Source: an uncultured Trichormus sp. (lineage in GTDB: Bacteria; Cyanobacteriota; Cyanobacteriia; Cyanobacteriales; Nostocaceae). Taken from it: 40,336 nt of DNA. Positions 8,301 through 17,464 of the stretch are shown here, one piece after another. How positions within the stretch are numbered: position 1 is the stretch's first letter; every line of letters begins with the position of its first letter. The notes beneath the pieces are model-generated. The model was not told the DNA's origin and ran no database searches. It saw only the letters and a list, made by a program, of their open reading frames with translations. A program made the position numbers and the translations under genes. The stretch covers positions 1 to 40,336 of the forward strand of contig CAKZGI010000092.1 of assembly GCA_936914905.1 (NCBI GenBank), written 5' to 3'.

Positions 8301-8328
8301 AGTCATTAGTCATTAGTCATTGGTCATT
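8301..8328. repeat. Heptamer repeat AGTCATT abutting ispF
   Basis: Units AGTCATT, AGTCATT, AGTCATT, GGTCATT directly in front of the ispF start, occupying the place of its ribosome binding site. Confidence 0.85.
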
Positions 8329-8371
8329 GGTAAGACGTGGAACATTAATTTCCCCAATTTACTGTTAACTG

Positions 8372-9082
8372 TTAACTGTCACCTGTTTCCTGTTCTCTCT
8401 CTTTTTGCCATTTTTGCAGTAAATCGGGACGGCGCAAAGCTGTGCGCTCAAGTTGTTGTTGGAAGCGCCATTTAGCAATTTCCGCGTGGTTTCCACTCAA
8501 TAACACATCTGGTACTTTCCAGCCGCGAAAATTGGCGGGACGAGTGTACTGAGGAAAATCCAATAATCCCTCTTCAAAACTTTCTGCTTTGAGAGATTCC
8601 TCCTTACCCACCGTCCCTGGTAGTAAACGTACTACTCCATTGAGCAAGGCCATAGCCGGAATTTCTCCACCAGTTAAAATAAAATCACCCAAAGATACCT
8701 CACGAGTAACCAAATTCAGCACTCTATCATCTACCCCTTCATAGTGACCACAAATCACCACCAATTGGTCGTAATTCGTGGACAAATCGCGCAACAGGGG
8801 TTGATTGATAGTTTGACCTTGGGGACTCATTAAAATCACATCTCGCAGGGCTAGGGATGGTAGCGACTCCACAGCAGCAAAAATAGGTTCAGGCTTCATT
8901 AGCATCCCCACACCTCCACCGTAAGGTTCATCATCGACCTTACGATGTTTATCAGTGGTAAAGTCCCTGGGGTTAACCAAATGTACCTGAGCAATCTGTC
9001 TGGCTAGAGCTTTACTTAACAGCCCAGAACTGAGAACCGAGCTAAAACAGTCAGGAAAAAGCGTAACTATATCAAAACGCAC
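8372..9082 (-). CDS. trmD: tRNA (guanine-N1-)-methyltransferase
   Basis: A 236-residue SPOUT methyltransferase that makes m1G37 in tRNAs and prevents frameshifting. The start MRFDIVTLFPDCF, the motif DDEPYGGGVGMLMKPEP near residue 50, the knot segment VICGHYEGVDDRVL near 109 and GDFILTGGEIPAMALL near 132 are all family hallmarks. The C-terminal helical domain runs to LERTALRRPDLL. It is the first gene of a probable trmD-ispF transcript. It appears intact. Confidence 0.96.
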   Translation of the reverse strand: MRFDIVTLFPDCFSSVLSSGLLSKALARQIAQVHLVNPRDFTTDKHRKVDDEPYGGGVGMLMKPEPIFAAVESLPSLALRDVILMSPQGQTINQPLLRDLSTNYDQLVVICGHYEGVDDRVLNLVTREVSLGDFILTGGEIPAMALLNGVVRLLPGTVGKEESLKAESFEEGLLDFPQYTRPANFRGWKVPDVLLSGNHAEIAKWRFQQQLERTALRRPDLLQKWQKEREQETGDS

Positions 9083-9221
9083 AGTAATTCGTATTCAATG
9101 ACACTAATCTAAGATTGGAACATTTAACGTAAATTTCTGGTTAACGTCAGTTACCAAAGAAGCTAAGAGGTAAAAGGCAGAAGAGTGTGAATTTTTAATT
9201 TTTAATAGTTTCTCCCCTTAA

Positions 9222-9249
9222 ACCCTACACCTTACACCCTACACCCTCT
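9222..9249. repeat. Heptamer repeat (ACCCTAC type)
   Basis: Four units ACCCTAC, ACCTTAC, ACCCTAC, ACCCTCT in the divergent region between trmD and cphB. Confidence 0.8.
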
Positions 9250-9735
9250 TCTTCCTCTTGATCAAGAGTATCTGAAATTACTAAAACTCTTGGGTTTTTG
9301 GTGCGTTCAAAAATTTTTCTAATTTTTCTAATTTTTTCTAATTACTTAATTTATGTTTAAATATTGTCACAACTAAATTTAAATTAAAAATCCAACCCAA
9401 GTTAAGAACTTCCAGGAGGCATTGTGTGGGTTAACAAAAAAATTGGCTCGGCACAAGCTGTCCCAATCTCCGAAAAGTGTCCTCTCAAAAAAGCAAAGGG
9501 CGAAAATCAACAGGCTATTAAACCCTGTTAAATTTACCTGAAGTTGTTGACAGGAGCTAATAACCTGTTGAATGCAACCCCTAAATTTGTACGCCAGGCT
9601 CTGGCGGAATTTAAGCCCGTGGACAAGAAACCCTCTCCGTGGCTCTGGTGGAAGCGGGAAATAAACAGCAATGTATGGGTTGCGCCACGCTGCGCTATCA
9701 GCATTGTATAAGTTTTATGGAGCAGCAGAAACACA
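9250..9735. other. Upstream region of cphB, no gene called
   Basis: About 490 bases without a supported gene. The part nearest cphB (about 9590-9720) is GC-richer, with small palindromic segments such as GCGCCACGCTGCGC, like the repetitive patches near 15700 and 24360. A 30-codon frame at 9572-9664 exists but has no good ribosome binding site. The cphB promoter probably lies here. I could not find a clear NtcA site (GTA-N8-TAC). Confidence 0.5.
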
Positions 9736-10599
9736 ATGCAGCAATTAAAAGCTAAATCGCTGGAAATGAGGACACCCCAAGCAACCAAAACCGCTGTTCT
9801 AGTTATCGGAGGCGCAGAAGACAAAGTTCACGGACGCGAAATCCTGCGGACTTTTGTTGCTCGTGCTGGTGCTAGTAAGGCGTATATTACAATTATACCA
9901 TCCGCCTCCCGCGAACCGGCTATCATCGGTGGTCGGTATATTCGCATTTTTGAAGAAATGGGTGCTGAAAAAGTTGAGATCTTAGACATTCGCGAACGTG
10001 AACAATGCGACAATTCTCAAATTAAAGCATCTCTAGAAGCTTGTACTGGGGTCTTTTTAACAGGAGGAGACCAATTACGTCTCTGTGGAGTTCTCTCTGA
10101 TACAGCCGCAATGGATATTATCCGGCAGCGGGTAAGAGCAGGACAACTAACCTTAGCAGGAACCAGTGCAGGCGCTGCGGTAATGGGACATCATATGATT
10201 GCAGGTGGTGGAAGTGGTGAAACACCAAATCGTTCCCTAGTCGATATGGCAACGGGCTTAGGATTTATTCCTGAAGTCATAGTGGATCAACATTTCCATA
10301 ACCGGAATCGCATGGGGAGACTTGTAAGTGCGATCGCAGCACATCCTGACCGTCTAGGCATTGGCATTGATGAAGATACTTGTGCTGTGTTTGAACGCGA
10401 TGGTTGGTTACAAGTTATGGGTAAAGGCAGTGTTACCATTGTTGACCCCACAGAACTTACCCATACCAACGAACCCCATGTTAGTGCCAATGAACCATTG
10501 ACAGTGCATAATTTACGCCTACATATCCTCAGTTACGGAGATCGTTTCCATCTTTACCAACGTACTGTTTTACCTGCTGTGCATCGGATCTCCACCTGA
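9736..10599 (+). CDS. cphB: Cyanophycinase
   Basis: A 287-residue serine peptidase of family S51 that degrades the cyanophycin polymer to beta-Asp-Arg dipeptides. TAVLVIGGAEDKVHGREILR opens the fold, GVFLTGGDQLRL lies near residue 105, and GTSAGAAVMG holds the nucleophilic serine at about residue 144. VIVDQHFHNRNRMGRL and GIGIDEDTCAVF are also typical. The ATG at 9736 is used; a second in-frame ATG 11 codons later is possible. It is followed 172 bases later by cphA in the same direction, the usual cyanobacterial order, so breakdown and synthesis of the nitrogen reserve are linked. It appears intact. Confidence 0.97.
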   Translation: MQQLKAKSLEMRTPQATKTAVLVIGGAEDKVHGREILRTFVARAGASKAYITIIPSASREPAIIGGRYIRIFEEMGAEKVEILDIREREQCDNSQIKASLEACTGVFLTGGDQLRLCGVLSDTAAMDIIRQRVRAGQLTLAGTSAGAAVMGHHMIAGGGSGETPNRSLVDMATGLGFIPEVIVDQHFHNRNRMGRLVSAIAAHPDRLGIGIDEDTCAVFERDGWLQVMGKGSVTIVDPTELTHTNEPHVSANEPLTVHNLRLHILSYGDRFHLYQRTVLPAVHRIST

Positions 10600-10771
10600 G
10601 GGGATAGAGTATCTGAGGTTACACTGATTTGACCGCACTTGATTTCTTACTGCCCAAAATATTGGACTAAATACTATCTGAAAAGAAAAAACTGTTCATA
10701 ACAAACAGTTTAGCGGTCAATTCCAGTAAGAAACTAGAATTTTGGTTCCGAATCTCCATCTACCTATTCCC

Positions 10772-13474
10772 ATGAGAATCCTCAAGATCCAGACCTTACG
10801 CGGCCCAAACTATTGGAGCATTCGACGCCATAAGCTGATCGTTATGCGCCTTGATCTAGAAAACCTTGTGGAAACGCCCTCAAATGAAATCCCTGGCTTT
10901 TATGAAGGATTAGTTGAGGCGCTGCCAAGTCTGGAGGGTCATTATTGCTCTCCTGGCTGTCGTGGTGGTTTTTTGATGCGGGTACGAGAAGGCACTATGA
11001 TGGGCCATATCGTAGAACACGTGGCCTTAGAACTCCAGGAATTAGCTGGAATGCACGTAGGTTTTGGCCGCACCCGTGAGACTGCCACACCTGGAGTTTA
11101 CCAGGTAGTGATTGAGTACATAAATGAGGAAGCGGGACGTTATGCAGGACGTGCAGCAGTACGACTATGTCAAAGTATTGTTGATCGGGGCCGTTATCCC
11201 AAGGCAGAACTAGAGCAAGATATCCAAGACCTGAAAGACTTTAGCCGTGAAGCTTCCTTGGGTCCTTCTACAGAAGCGATCATCAAAGAAGCAGAAAAAA
11301 GAGGTATTCCCTGGATGCCTCTAGCCGCACGCTTTCTTATTCAGCTAGGCTACGGGGTCAACCAGAAGCGAATGCAGGCAACCATGACCGATAAAACAGG
11401 TATTCTCGGCGTAGAATTAGCTTGTGACAAAGAAGCCACAAAATGCATTCTCGCTGCTAACGGTGTGCCAGTACCCAGAGGCACGGTGATTAACTTCTTG
11501 GATGACTTAGAAGAATCCATTGAGTATGTTGGTGGTTATCCTATAGTCATCAAGCCCTTAGATGGTAATCATGGCCGTGGTATCACCATTGATATCAGAA
11601 ATTGGGATGAAGCTGAGGCTGCCTATGAAGCAGCCAGACAAGTTTCTCGTTCTATTATCGTGGAACGATATTATGTCGGGCGCGACCATCGGGTATTAGT
11701 TGTAGATGGTAAAGTTGTCGCCGTAGCAGAACGAGTACCAGCCCACGTGATTGGTAATGGCAGATCCTCCATTACTGAACTGATTACGGAAACCAACCAA
11801 GACCCAAATCGCGGAGAAGGACACGATAACGTCCTCACCAAAATTGAACTAGACCGTACTAGCTATAAGCTATTAGAACGGCAAGGCTATACCCTCAATA
11901 GCGTACCTCCCAAGGGAACTATCTGTTATTTACGGGCAACAGCTAATTTAAGTACGGGTGGTAGTGCTGTAGATCGCACCGACGAAATTCACCCAGAAAA
12001 TGTTTGGTTAGCACAACGGGTAGTGAGAATTATCGGCTTGGATATTGCCGGCCTGGATATTGTCACCACAGATATTAGCCGTCCTCTCAGAGATGTCGAT
12101 GGTGTCATTGTGGAAGTGAATGCCGCCCCTGGTTTTCGGATGCACGTCGCCCCCAGTCAGGGCATCCCCCGCAACGTTGCTGCTGCAGTGATGGATATGC
12201 TGTTTCCCAACGAAAAACCCAGCCGGATTCCCATTCTCACCGTTACAGGTACCAATGGCAAAACTACTACGACTCGTCTGTTAGCACATATTTATAAGCA
12301 AACCAAGGAAGTTGTAGGTTATACCACCACAGATGGAACATACATCGGTGATTATTTAGTAGAAGCTGGAGACAACACAGGTCCCCAAAGCGCCCATGTA
12401 ATCCTGCAAGACCCAACTGTAGAAGTAGCGGTATTAGAATCGGCTCGTGGCGGTATTCTCCGTTCTGGCTTAGGTTTTGAATCTGCCAATGTAGGTGTGG
12501 TGTTAAATGTTGCCGCAGATCATTTAGGCATCGGCGATATTGATACCATTGAACAATTAGCTAATCTGAAAAGTGTAGTCGCAGAAGCTGTATTCCCTGA
12601 TGGCTATGCGGTTCTTAATGCCGATGATCACCGCGTTGCGGCGATGGCAGAAAAGACAAAAGCGAATATTGCCTACTTCACTATGAACCCTGATTCAGAT
12701 TTAGTGCGAAAGCATATCCAAAAGGGAGGAGTGGCAGCAGTGTATGAAAATGGCTATCTATCAATTGTCAAAGGTGATTGGACACACCGCATAGAAAGAG
12801 CAGAAAATATACCCTTAACAATGGGTGGAAAAGCGCCATTTATGATTGCTAATGCTTTAGCAGCAAGTTTGGCAGCTTTTGTGCAGAACGTGACTATTGA
12901 ACAAATTCGCGCTGGTTTAAGGACTTTCCGCGCTTCAGTTAGTCAAACGCCAGGACGAATGAATTTATTTAATTTGGGTAAATACCATGCTTTAGTAGAC
13001 TATGCCCACAATCCTGCTAGTTATGAAGCTTTGGGTTCTTTTGTCCGCAACTGGACAACTGGACAACGCATTGGTGTAATTGGTGGTCCTGGAGATCGCC
13101 GTGACGAAGATTTTGTTACTCTGGGTAAATTATCAGCAGATATCTTTGACTACATCCTTGTCAAGGAAGATGACGACACCAGAGGAAGATTGCGCGGTTC
13201 TGCTTCAGATTTGATTATTCAAGGCATTACCCAAGTTAAGCCTAATTCCCGCTTTGAATCAATTCTGGATGAAACCCAAGCCATTAACAAAGCCTTAGAT
13301 ATGGCTCCCGATGGCAGTCTGGTGGTAATTTTACCAGAAAGCGTTAACAGGGCTATTAAGTTAATTAAGGTGCGGGGTGTTCAGGAAGAAATACAGCCAC
13401 AAAACTCGACTACTACTATCAATGATTCACAAAATGGGGTAGCACCTTCTTCCGTGGTTAATACCCTACTCTAA
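10772..13474 (+). CDS. cphA: Cyanophycin synthetase
   Basis: A 900-residue enzyme that polymerises aspartate and arginine into cyanophycin using ATP, without ribosomes. It starts MRILKIQTLRGPNYWSIRRH; the frame is open to a TTG at 10742 but the ATG at 10772 fits the family. The N-terminal domain covers about residues 1-160. An ATP-grasp domain follows (YPIVIKPLDGNHGRGITI, adding Arg, with VEVNAAPGFRMH at the end). A Mur-ligase-like domain begins with the P-loop TGTNGKTTTTRL near residue 492 (adding Asp). YAHNPASYEALG and GVIGGPGDRRDEDF are Mur C-terminal motifs. A strong terminator follows directly. Confidence 0.98.
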   Translation: MRILKIQTLRGPNYWSIRRHKLIVMRLDLENLVETPSNEIPGFYEGLVEALPSLEGHYCSPGCRGGFLMRVREGTMMGHIVEHVALELQELAGMHVGFGRTRETATPGVYQVVIEYINEEAGRYAGRAAVRLCQSIVDRGRYPKAELEQDIQDLKDFSREASLGPSTEAIIKEAEKRGIPWMPLAARFLIQLGYGVNQKRMQATMTDKTGILGVELACDKEATKCILAANGVPVPRGTVINFLDDLEESIEYVGGYPIVIKPLDGNHGRGITIDIRNWDEAEAAYEAARQVSRSIIVERYYVGRDHRVLVVDGKVVAVAERVPAHVIGNGRSSITELITETNQDPNRGEGHDNVLTKIELDRTSYKLLERQGYTLNSVPPKGTICYLRATANLSTGGSAVDRTDEIHPENVWLAQRVVRIIGLDIAGLDIVTTDISRPLRDVDGVIVEVNAAPGFRMHVAPSQGIPRNVAAAVMDMLFPNEKPSRIPILTVTGTNGKTTTTRLLAHIYKQTKEVVGYTTTDGTYIGDYLVEAGDNTGPQSAHVILQDPTVEVAVLESARGGILRSGLGFESANVGVVLNVAADHLGIGDIDTIEQLANLKSVVAEAVFPDGYAVLNADDHRVAAMAEKTKANIAYFTMNPDSDLVRKHIQKGGVAAVYENGYLSIVKGDWTHRIERAENIPLTMGGKAPFMIANALAASLAAFVQNVTIEQIRAGLRTFRASVSQTPGRMNLFNLGKYHALVDYAHNPASYEALGSFVRNWTTGQRIGVIGGPGDRRDEDFVTLGKLSADIFDYILVKEDDDTRGRLRGSASDLIIQGITQVKPNSRFESILDETQAINKALDMAPDGSLVVILPESVNRAIKLIKVRGVQEEIQPQNSTTTINDSQNGVAPSSVVNTLL

Positions 13475-13477
13475 TTT

Positions 13478-13519
13478 CAAGTAGAGACGCGAATCGAACC
13501 GTCTCTACTTGTGTTTTTT
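13478..13519 (+). terminator. Intrinsic terminator of cphA
   Basis: Perfect 12-bp stem CAAGTAGAGACG (13478-13489) and CGTCTCTACTTG (13500-13511), followed by TGTTTTTT. The stem belongs to the GTAGAGACG palindrome type also seen at 27192-27215. Confidence 0.85.
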
Positions 13520-13624
13520 CTTTGTGTTCTAAGTTCGTTGGTTCATCGGAATTTTTCGTTATTCAAGAAGATTATTTGTAAGTATTCAGGAATCACTCAG
13601 TCAAGAGTGAAATTCTCTTGTTGT

Positions 13625-13876
13625 ATGGCTCCTCCCGTCAATTTTAGACACATTCAAGTGCATACCGCTATAATTTGTGCCACTCAAACTCTAGAAGGTA
13701 CTCAGGCGTGGGATACTTTTATGTCTCTTGTTGCTACTACTCGTAAGTTAGGTATCAGCTTTTTTGAGTATGTCCGTGAGCGCATTATTCACACTAGAAA
13801 AATCCCAACTTTAGCGACTATTCTTCGTGAGCAGTCTTCTCTTAATTCCTTTGCTTGTTCATTGATGCCCCAATAA
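13625..13876 (+). pseudogene. Probable transposase C-terminal remnant
   Basis: The frame contains TQAWDTFMSLVATTRKLG-like sequence (GTQAWDTFMSLVATTRKL, then GISFFEYVRERI and IPTLATILRE). This resembles the C-terminal end of cyanobacterial transposases that finish with a TWRKLG..FF.Y..DRI pattern. This is a recollection, not a search result. No full transposase, terminal repeats or target duplication are visible. The fragment overlaps the end of the broken kinase gene on the other strand and may mark the event that truncated it. Confidence 0.4.
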
Positions 13877-14121
13877 CTCCTTCCCCGAAATATTGAGGAG
13901 ATACAAGTAATATTTGTTTGTGTTTGTAGATGGGGTTTATATAAAGCTCTCATTGCTTCATTAGCAGAAGGTAAACAATTTCCTAAATTGGGTTCGCTCA
14001 TTAACTTTAACCAGTTAGTAAAATTGGAACTCAAATTAGCGACTTCTTCAAATTGAATCCGAAAATCCTTTTCCGGTAAATCTGTGGGATGAGAATCGGT
14101 AACTAAATAAATTAATTTTGC

Positions 14122-14143
14122 CCCTAAACTATCCCTAAACTAT
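14122..14143. repeat. 11-bp tandem duplication in kinase pseudogene
   Basis: CCCTAAACTAT occurs twice head to tail. Deleting one copy restores LYSLGAKLIYLVTDSHP. Confidence 0.9.
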
Positions 14144-14524
14144 AAAGATAAGAAGCGGAAACAGTTCTTCCTCCAAATTCTTCCTGTGGCATATAACCAT
14201 AAGTCCCTAAATAGTTCTTGTTTCTGTTCCTTCTGTGGCTAGAACTGTTTGCATTGAGCCAAAATCCACTAAATAAACTTGACCCACACTGTTACCAGAT
14301 CGCTCTCCCAACAAAATATTGCTGGCCGTGATATCACGGTGGATCACCGGTGGGTTTAACTCATGTAGATAAATGAGAATATATAGAACTGCTTTGGCTA
14401 GATCCTTAACTTCCACTTCTGTAAGAGTCCTGCCAGTATGTAAGTATTGCTCTAGAGTTAGGGCTGGGATATAAGTTTGAATGAGGGCAAATCCTTTATA
14501 AGTTGGTGAATTTACTTCAAAATA

Positions 14525-14692
14525 GTACACATCTTGCAAAATTGTTTCTGTGGTATGATAAAGAGTTTTAGATTTTATGTATTTTCGGTGTTCTTTGCGC
14601 TCGCTAATTCAAACATAAGCGTGTAACTCTAACTTTTGGCTAGAACAAAGACAACGGCCGATTATAACATAAAATTAATTCTGCAAGAGGTC
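14525..14692 (+). mobile_element. MITE family A, copy 1 (168 bp), inside kinase gene
   Basis: It is flanked by TA (14523-14524 and 14693-14694). The right end is CTGCAAGAGGTC; the left end is altered (GTACACATCTTGCAAAATTG against GACCTCTTGCAAAATTG in copy 2). The body matches copies at 23440-23604 and 30429-30593. Excision with one TA exactly repairs the kinase frame. There is no ORF of its own. TA duplication suggests mobilisation by an IS630/Tc1-mariner-type transposase elsewhere. Confidence 0.88.
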
Positions 14693-15015
14693 TAGTCTAA
14701 ATAGCACGGTATACAGGGATGGCATAAAGATTTTAAGGTTTGGGCTTCTCGCTCAAATAATTTGAGATCATCCCATTCAAACTCACTACTAAATGTCAGT
14801 AACTTGACAATTACCAAGTCATAAGTTAATAAATCACGCGCTAATACAGTTTGTTGTCCTGACTCTTTGCCCAACTGCTGTTCAACTTCGTAGCGATTTG
14901 TCAATACTTCCCCATTCATTATGATTACTTGTAAAAATGAATTTCAAAGCTTCTCTCAAGTTATGACAGATATTAGATATTTTAGAAGGCAGGAGAGAGA
15001 ATAAAAATAAATACT

Positions 15016-15057
15016 CTCCCTCATCTCCCTCATCTCCCTCATCTCCCTCATCTCCCC
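15016..15057. repeat. 9-bp tandem repeat upstream of cbiT
   Basis: Four perfect CTCCCTCAT units (15016-15051) plus CTCCCC, ending 11 bases before the cbiT start codon, so they must lie within its leader or promoter. Confidence 0.9.
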
Positions 15058-15068
15058 AGTATAGTCTT

Positions 15069-15671
15069 ATGCCTTCCCAACTTTGGCCTTACATTACCCC
15101 TGGTATTCCCGATGAATTATTTGAAAATTTACCAGGTATTCCGCTAAGTCAGCGAGAATTGAGGTTATTGTTAATTTCGCAACTGCGACTACAACCAAAT
15201 TCAGTATTATGGGATATTGGTGCAGGGACAGGTACAATTCCTGTTGAGGTGGGGTTGCTGTGTCCACAGGGACGAGTAATTGCTGTAGAAAGAGATGAAG
15301 AAGTGGCTAACCTAATTAAACGCAACTGCGATCGCTTTGAGTTAAAAAATGTGGAAGTTATTGAAGGTAGCGCCCCAGAGTGTTTAGAAAAAATTAAACT
15401 AGCTCCACAGCGCGTCTGTATTGAAGGAGGAAAAGCTATACAGGCAATTTTCCAAGCAGTATGGCATTATTTACCACCATCCGGGCGAGTGGTCGCTACA
15501 GCTGCTAATCTAGAAAGTCTGTATGCTATTTCCCAAAGCTTTTCTCAGTTAAGAGCTATAAATATCGAAGTTGTCCAGTCTGCTGTTAACCGCTTAGAGA
15601 CAAGAGGCTTTTCACAAACCTTTGTTGCGGCTGATCCCATTTTCATTCTCAGTGGTGAGAAATTAGACTAA
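15069..15671 (+). CDS. cbiT: Precorrin-6Y/cobalt-precorrin C15-methyltransferase (decarboxylating), CbiT type
   Basis: A 200-residue SAM-dependent methyltransferase. It begins MPSQLWPYITPGIPDELFEN, with GIPLSQRELRLLLISQL as in CbiT. The SAM-binding motif is VLWDIGAGTGTIPVEVG near residue 58, with VIAVERDEEV as motif II. CbiT methylates C15 and removes the acetate side chain of ring C during cobalamin synthesis. It is the stand-alone counterpart of the CobL C-terminal domain. No other cobalamin genes are adjacent. A 9-bp tandem array sits directly upstream. Members of the broader methyltransferase family are hard to separate, so the exact substrate is inferred. Confidence 0.85.
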   Translation: MPSQLWPYITPGIPDELFENLPGIPLSQRELRLLLISQLRLQPNSVLWDIGAGTGTIPVEVGLLCPQGRVIAVERDEEVANLIKRNCDRFELKNVEVIEGSAPECLEKIKLAPQRVCIEGGKAIQAIFQAVWHYLPPSGRVVATAANLESLYAISQSFSQLRAINIEVVQSAVNRLETRGFSQTFVAADPIFILSGEKLD

Positions 15672-15811
15672 ATCTGTTCTGTATTCGGTTTTGGATTCAA
15701 TCCAAAATACCTTCGGATGATGCCTCCGGCACGCCTAAAGGCGAACGGTAGTCCCCTATGGACGGAAACCGCCAAGACGGGGGCTGCCTCACTAAAATCC
15801 AAAATACTATT

Positions 15812-16684
15812 ATGCCTTGGTCTCGAATTATTAGTGGAGTTATTGCGATCGCCCTTGCTTTGTCTTCAACCCTATTAGGGGGCTGGTACTTTACCATAGC
15901 AATTGCGATCATTGTCTTTTTAGGTCAACAGGAATATTTTAATTTGGTGCGAGCTAGAGGCATAGCTCCTGCTGCCAAAACTACTATGTTTGTGAGTCAA
16001 GCTCTATTAGTAATTTGCACTCTTGATAGTAGTTTAGCGGATGCTATTATGCCTATAGCTGGTACGCTTATTTGTTTTTACCTGCTATTTCAACCCCAAT
16101 TTGCCACGATTGCTGATATTTCCGCTTCCATTATGGGGTTATTTTATGTCGGTTATTTGCCTAGTTATTGGGTTAGATTGCGAAATCTTGACAGCGTAGC
16201 CATCAATAATATCCGTTTAGGTGGTTACTGGCCTAACAACTGGAACGACATTTTAACACAGGGTCATTTAGCTAACTTATCACAAGGTTTAACATACACA
16301 ATTTTAACTTTTCTATGTATTTGGGCTGCTGATATTGGTGCTTACATTATTGGTAAGTTCTTCGGTAAAACTCGTTTATCAGATATCAGCCCGAAAAAAA
16401 CTGTAGAAGGTGCCGTGTTTGGAATCACAGCCAGCGTTATAGTAGCTTTAGCAGGGGCTTATTTTCTGGATTTACCCAATTATTTCATCACCGGTTTAGC
16501 CTTGGGTTTGTTGATTGGTATTGCCAGTCTATTAGGTGACTTGACTGAATCTATGTTGAAGCGAGATGCAGGTGTGAAAGATTCAGGACAATTGATACCA
16601 GGTCATGGTGGTATATTAGACCGGACTGATAGTTATATTTTTACAGCCCCTTTAGTTTACTATTTTGTAACGCTCCTGGTATAG
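15812..16684 (+). CDS. cdsA: Phosphatidate cytidylyltransferase
   Basis: An integral membrane enzyme that makes CDP-diacylglycerol from phosphatidate and CTP, supplying phosphatidylglycerol synthesis. From the ATG at 15812 (MPWSRIISGVIAIALALSST) the product has 290 residues and several membrane helices. The C-terminal signature is complete: GDLTESMLKRDAGVKDSG then LIPGHGGILDRTDSYIF. The frame is open further up to 15758, but that part overlaps a GC-rich palindromic patch. It follows cbiT by 140 bases in the same direction. It appears intact. Confidence 0.94.
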   Translation: MPWSRIISGVIAIALALSSTLLGGWYFTIAIAIIVFLGQQEYFNLVRARGIAPAAKTTMFVSQALLVICTLDSSLADAIMPIAGTLICFYLLFQPQFATIADISASIMGLFYVGYLPSYWVRLRNLDSVAINNIRLGGYWPNNWNDILTQGHLANLSQGLTYTILTFLCIWAADIGAYIIGKFFGKTRLSDISPKKTVEGAVFGITASVIVALAGAYFLDLPNYFITGLALGLLIGIASLLGDLTESMLKRDAGVKDSGQLIPGHGGILDRTDSYIFTAPLVYYFVTLLV

Positions 16685-16750
16685 GAGATGAGAGTAAAAA
16701 GTTAACAGTAAAGAGACTGATAACTGACAACTTATAACTAATAAGTGAAT

Positions 16751-17464
16751 TTAAGGATTGACATTAATTCGTCCACGGCATACTAATTGTTTAGATTTCA
16801 AAGTTATTTTGTGGAGTTCAACATCTGATCCCAGGTCTAAATTATATCCAGCAGCATTTTCTAAAACTACTTCTTGGTCGTGTTTTATTTGAATCTGAGA
16901 TAGTTGTAATTCCTGCCCATTGAGTAGTTCTAACCCCACTGCAAGCTCAAGCAATTTAGGTTGATTTTGGGCTGATAAAGCCCCAGATATTATCAAGCGA
17001 TCATTGTCAAGTGTAATTTCCTGCCAACAAATAGGCTTGGATTTTTCCCATGCTTCTGGTAATACTTTTACCAGTACATCATTTAAGGCAGTTGATAATA
17101 ATTCGGATGTAAGGGAGTCATTAAGATGCTGTTCTTCCACTATCAGTTCAGCCACCACTGGCACAATTTCTGATAGTCGTAGGGATTGACCCTTAATTAT
17201 ACCTCCAATGTTTATCTGTATATTTTCTGCCAGCATTTGAATGCGTGTAACATGAACACCCTGATAAACTGCATTAGTAGCAAAAATACACACAGAGGGA
17301 ATACAGCCAGAAAGGAGTTGGCGATCAGTTGCGCCAATCTCTACCTCAATCTGAGATACTTGAGTTAGTTGTGTTCTTAGCCAAAACTTGATGGCTGTGG
17401 TGAGAGCCTGAGTAATAAATCGTATTTTCTGACGATTCCTCACTGGGGAAATTTTAGGGGTCAT
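16751..17464 (-). CDS. DUF2993 (LmeA-like) domain protein
   Basis: A 237-residue protein with the DUF2993 pattern: repeated beta segments such as VEIGATDRQLLSGCIPSV, NAVYQGVHVTRIQMLAENI and GQSLRLSEIVPVVAEL. The related LmeA protein of mycobacteria is a periplasmic phospholipid-binding protein, so a lipid- or envelope-associated role is possible. In cyanobacteria the function is not established. There is no obvious signal peptide; the N-terminus MTPKISPVRNRQKIRF is basic. It is transcribed convergently with cdsA and divergently from the pseudouridine synthase gene. Confidence 0.8.
   Translation of the reverse strand: MTPKISPVRNRQKIRFITQALTTAIKFWLRTQLTQVSQIEVEIGATDRQLLSGCIPSVCIFATNAVYQGVHVTRIQMLAENIQINIGGIIKGQSLRLSEIVPVVAELIVEEQHLNDSLTSELLSTALNDVLVKVLPEAWEKSKPICWQEITLDNDRLIISGALSAQNQPKLLELAVGLELLNGQELQLSQIQIKHDQEVVLENAAGYNLDLGSDVELHKITLKSKQLVCRGRINVNP

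Larger units (their letters stand above)
13880..14919 (-). pseudogene. Serine/threonine protein kinase, multiply broken
   Basis: Segments in order on the minus strand: MNGEVLTNRYEVEQQLGKES with a degenerate glycine loop, up to CIPCYLD (14919-14695). Then comes a MITE (14525-14692), then YFEVNSPTYKGFALIQTY through the HRD loop VIHRDITASNILLG and YLVDFGSMQT. A frameshift near 14205 follows, then GTYGYMPQEEFGGRTVSAS, an 11-bp tandem duplication (14122-14143) that shifts frame again, and DSHPTDLPEKDFRIQFEE to SSNFTNWLKLM. Removing the MITE with one TA gives YLDYFEVN. The catalytic-loop lysine is threonine (DITASN instead of DIKPSN). The 3' end runs into the transposase scrap. It is certainly non-functional as a kinase. 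Confidence 0.88.

Noticed and set aside
9572-9664. A 30-residue frame upstream of cphB ending in LRGSGGSGK, recalling the RGSGR pentapeptide of heterocyst inhibitors PatS/HetN.
   Set aside because: The motif is RGSGG, not RGSGR. There is no good ribosome binding site or signal peptide, and the segment lies in a GC-rich repeat-like patch, so resemblance is probably chance.
9534-9824. A 96-codon minus-strand frame overlapping the cphB start.
   Set aside because: It is antisense to cphB and repeat-derived DNA, with no recognisable protein features.
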